Shown here: positions 63,675 through 64,000 of the stretch, in pieces
Position numbering within the stretch: position 1 is the first letter of the stretch
Layout of the letters: each line of letters opens with the position of its first letter
Origin: Arminella tubonensis
GTDB taxonomy: Bacteria > Pseudomonadota > Alphaproteobacteria > Rhizobiales > Rhizobiaceae
Reading direction: 5' to 3'
Length of the DNA stretch: 64,000 bases
Assembly (NCBI RefSeq): GCF_003240585.1
Contig: NZ_PCDP01000002.1
Span: forward strand, 62,001 to 126,000
Notes under the pieces: generated by a model
The model's database searches: none
Told to the model about the DNA's origin: nothing
Seen by the model: only the letters and a program-made list of their open reading frames with translations
Position numbers and translations under genes: made by a program

Positions 63675-64000
63675 AAAAGCTCTCCGCATGTTCTTCAATG
63701 CCGGAATCTCTACAGCCATTCCGGCCGTTGTCATCGCGTTGCTGTGGCAGGAAGAGCCAAGTTTCCCGGATTTCCACAGTTTGCGCGGGGTCGGTAGCCC
63801 TTTTTAGGTTTCTGAGCGGCCAGTTAAGGAAAAGACTGACGGCCTGACGCTCGTCTTGAAACAGATGAATAGTCTGTTGGCCGCGGCACCCGATGCGGCC
63901 CCAACTGCGCAATAGCGAGGCATCGCCCAACAATGTCGGCCGGATCGACAAAGCATAATACCGCGCCATGTTCCTGGCGGCATCGATGCGCTCGACGTAG
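63658..64000 (-). CDS. WGR domain protein, start beyond the right edge
   Basis: The frame is open to the window edge: YVERIDAARNMARYYALSIR, LGDASLLRSWGRIGCRGQQT and LFQDERQAVSLFLNW. The WGR signature (SWGRIG) is complete. The ATG at 63969 is internal to the domain, so the true start lies to the right. After LFLNW the residues no longer fit; another frame near AAAAAGGGCTAC would give the usual KKGYRPRA ending, so a frameshift near 63805 is suspected. WGR proteins bind DNA or accompany repair enzymes. Confidence 0.75.
   Translation of the reverse strand, partial: YVERIDAARNMARYYALSIRPTLLGDASLLRSWGRIGCRGQQTIHLFQDERQAVSLFLNWPLRNLKRATDPAQTVEIRETWLFLPQQRDDNGRNGCRDSGIEEHAESFYDDNE

Noticed and set aside
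63876..63891. Third possible parS (GTTGGCCGCGGC...)
   Set aside because: Only the left 12 bases match; the right arm reads ACCC instead of CAAC, so the palindrome is broken.
1..64000. CRISPR arrays, tRNA/rRNA genes, intact insertion sequences or prophage
   Set aside because: No spaced direct repeats, cloverleaf genes, complete transposases or phage structural genes were recognised anywhere on either strand.

Overview
The window looks like part of a large replicon (plasmid or chromid) of a Rhizobium/Agrobacterium-group alphaproteobacterium. The evidence is a complete repABC replication and partition module (45.7-49.3 kb), the oxygen-dependent rhizobial-type cobFGHIJKLM cluster beside it, rhizobial plasmid families (DUF1419, DUF736, ArdC, toprim/DUF3991, WGR, DUF982), and at least seven promoters with the GGAAC-N17-GTT signature of the alphaproteobacterial general stress sigma factor EcfG. 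No tRNA, rRNA, CRISPR array or intact insertion sequence was seen.

Layout. 1-2.0 kb: the N-terminal 682 residues of a CheB-CheR-PAS fusion running off the left edge, probably EcfG controlled. 2.1-3.2 kb: eroded DNA with an aldo/keto reductase relic. 3.35-11.3 kb: a tripartite RND efflux operon diverging from its likely OmpR-type two-component system, with four helically phased half-sites in between. 12.1-16.1 kb: a hybrid sensor kinase, relics of a cyanide-insensitive oxidase operon, and an orphan ABC solute-binding protein. 16.6-32.4 kb: a stress and DNA-repair island. It holds an ATP-dependent ligase, a broken ku, an EcfG-promoter operon of a small helical protein, a holin-family protein and a DUF3618 protein, a YciF-like DUF892 protein, a full LigD with a HARP-like partner gene, a second broken ligase, a frameshifted DUF982 gene, small proteins and candidate small RNAs. 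33.4-37.8 kb: a phospholipase D-like protein, then a decayed oxidoreductase cluster (alcohol dehydrogenase, MarR, SDR, old yellow enzyme).

38.4-45.5 kb: cobFGHIJ and cobLM on the minus strand with cobK on the plus strand. Together they cover the corrin-ring steps from precorrin-2 to precorrin-8 and hydrogenobyrinate; the early and late cobalamin genes must lie elsewhere. 45.7-49.3 kb: repA, repB, an antisense RNA and repC. A perfect parS-like palindrome lies in repB and a second lies inside cobG. 49.6-55.8 kb: a MerR-type metal regulator next to a P-type ATPase that has lost its phosphorylation site, a GH15 glucosidase, a sugar isomerase-like TIM barrel and a frameshifted LacI regulator. 56-64 kb: plasmid maintenance and transfer-associated genes: a decayed AbiE-type pair, a toprim protein, a DUF1419 gene with an in-frame stop, ArdC anti-restriction, an intact Phd/MazF-type toxin-antitoxin pair, DUF736, an HU protein and the end of a WGR protein.

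Broken genes are common (about 17 relics or frameshifts), several explained by a single base. This fits either an accessory replicon under relaxed selection or sporadic sequence errors; raw reads would separate the two. All assignments come from reading the sequence, and no database search was run.
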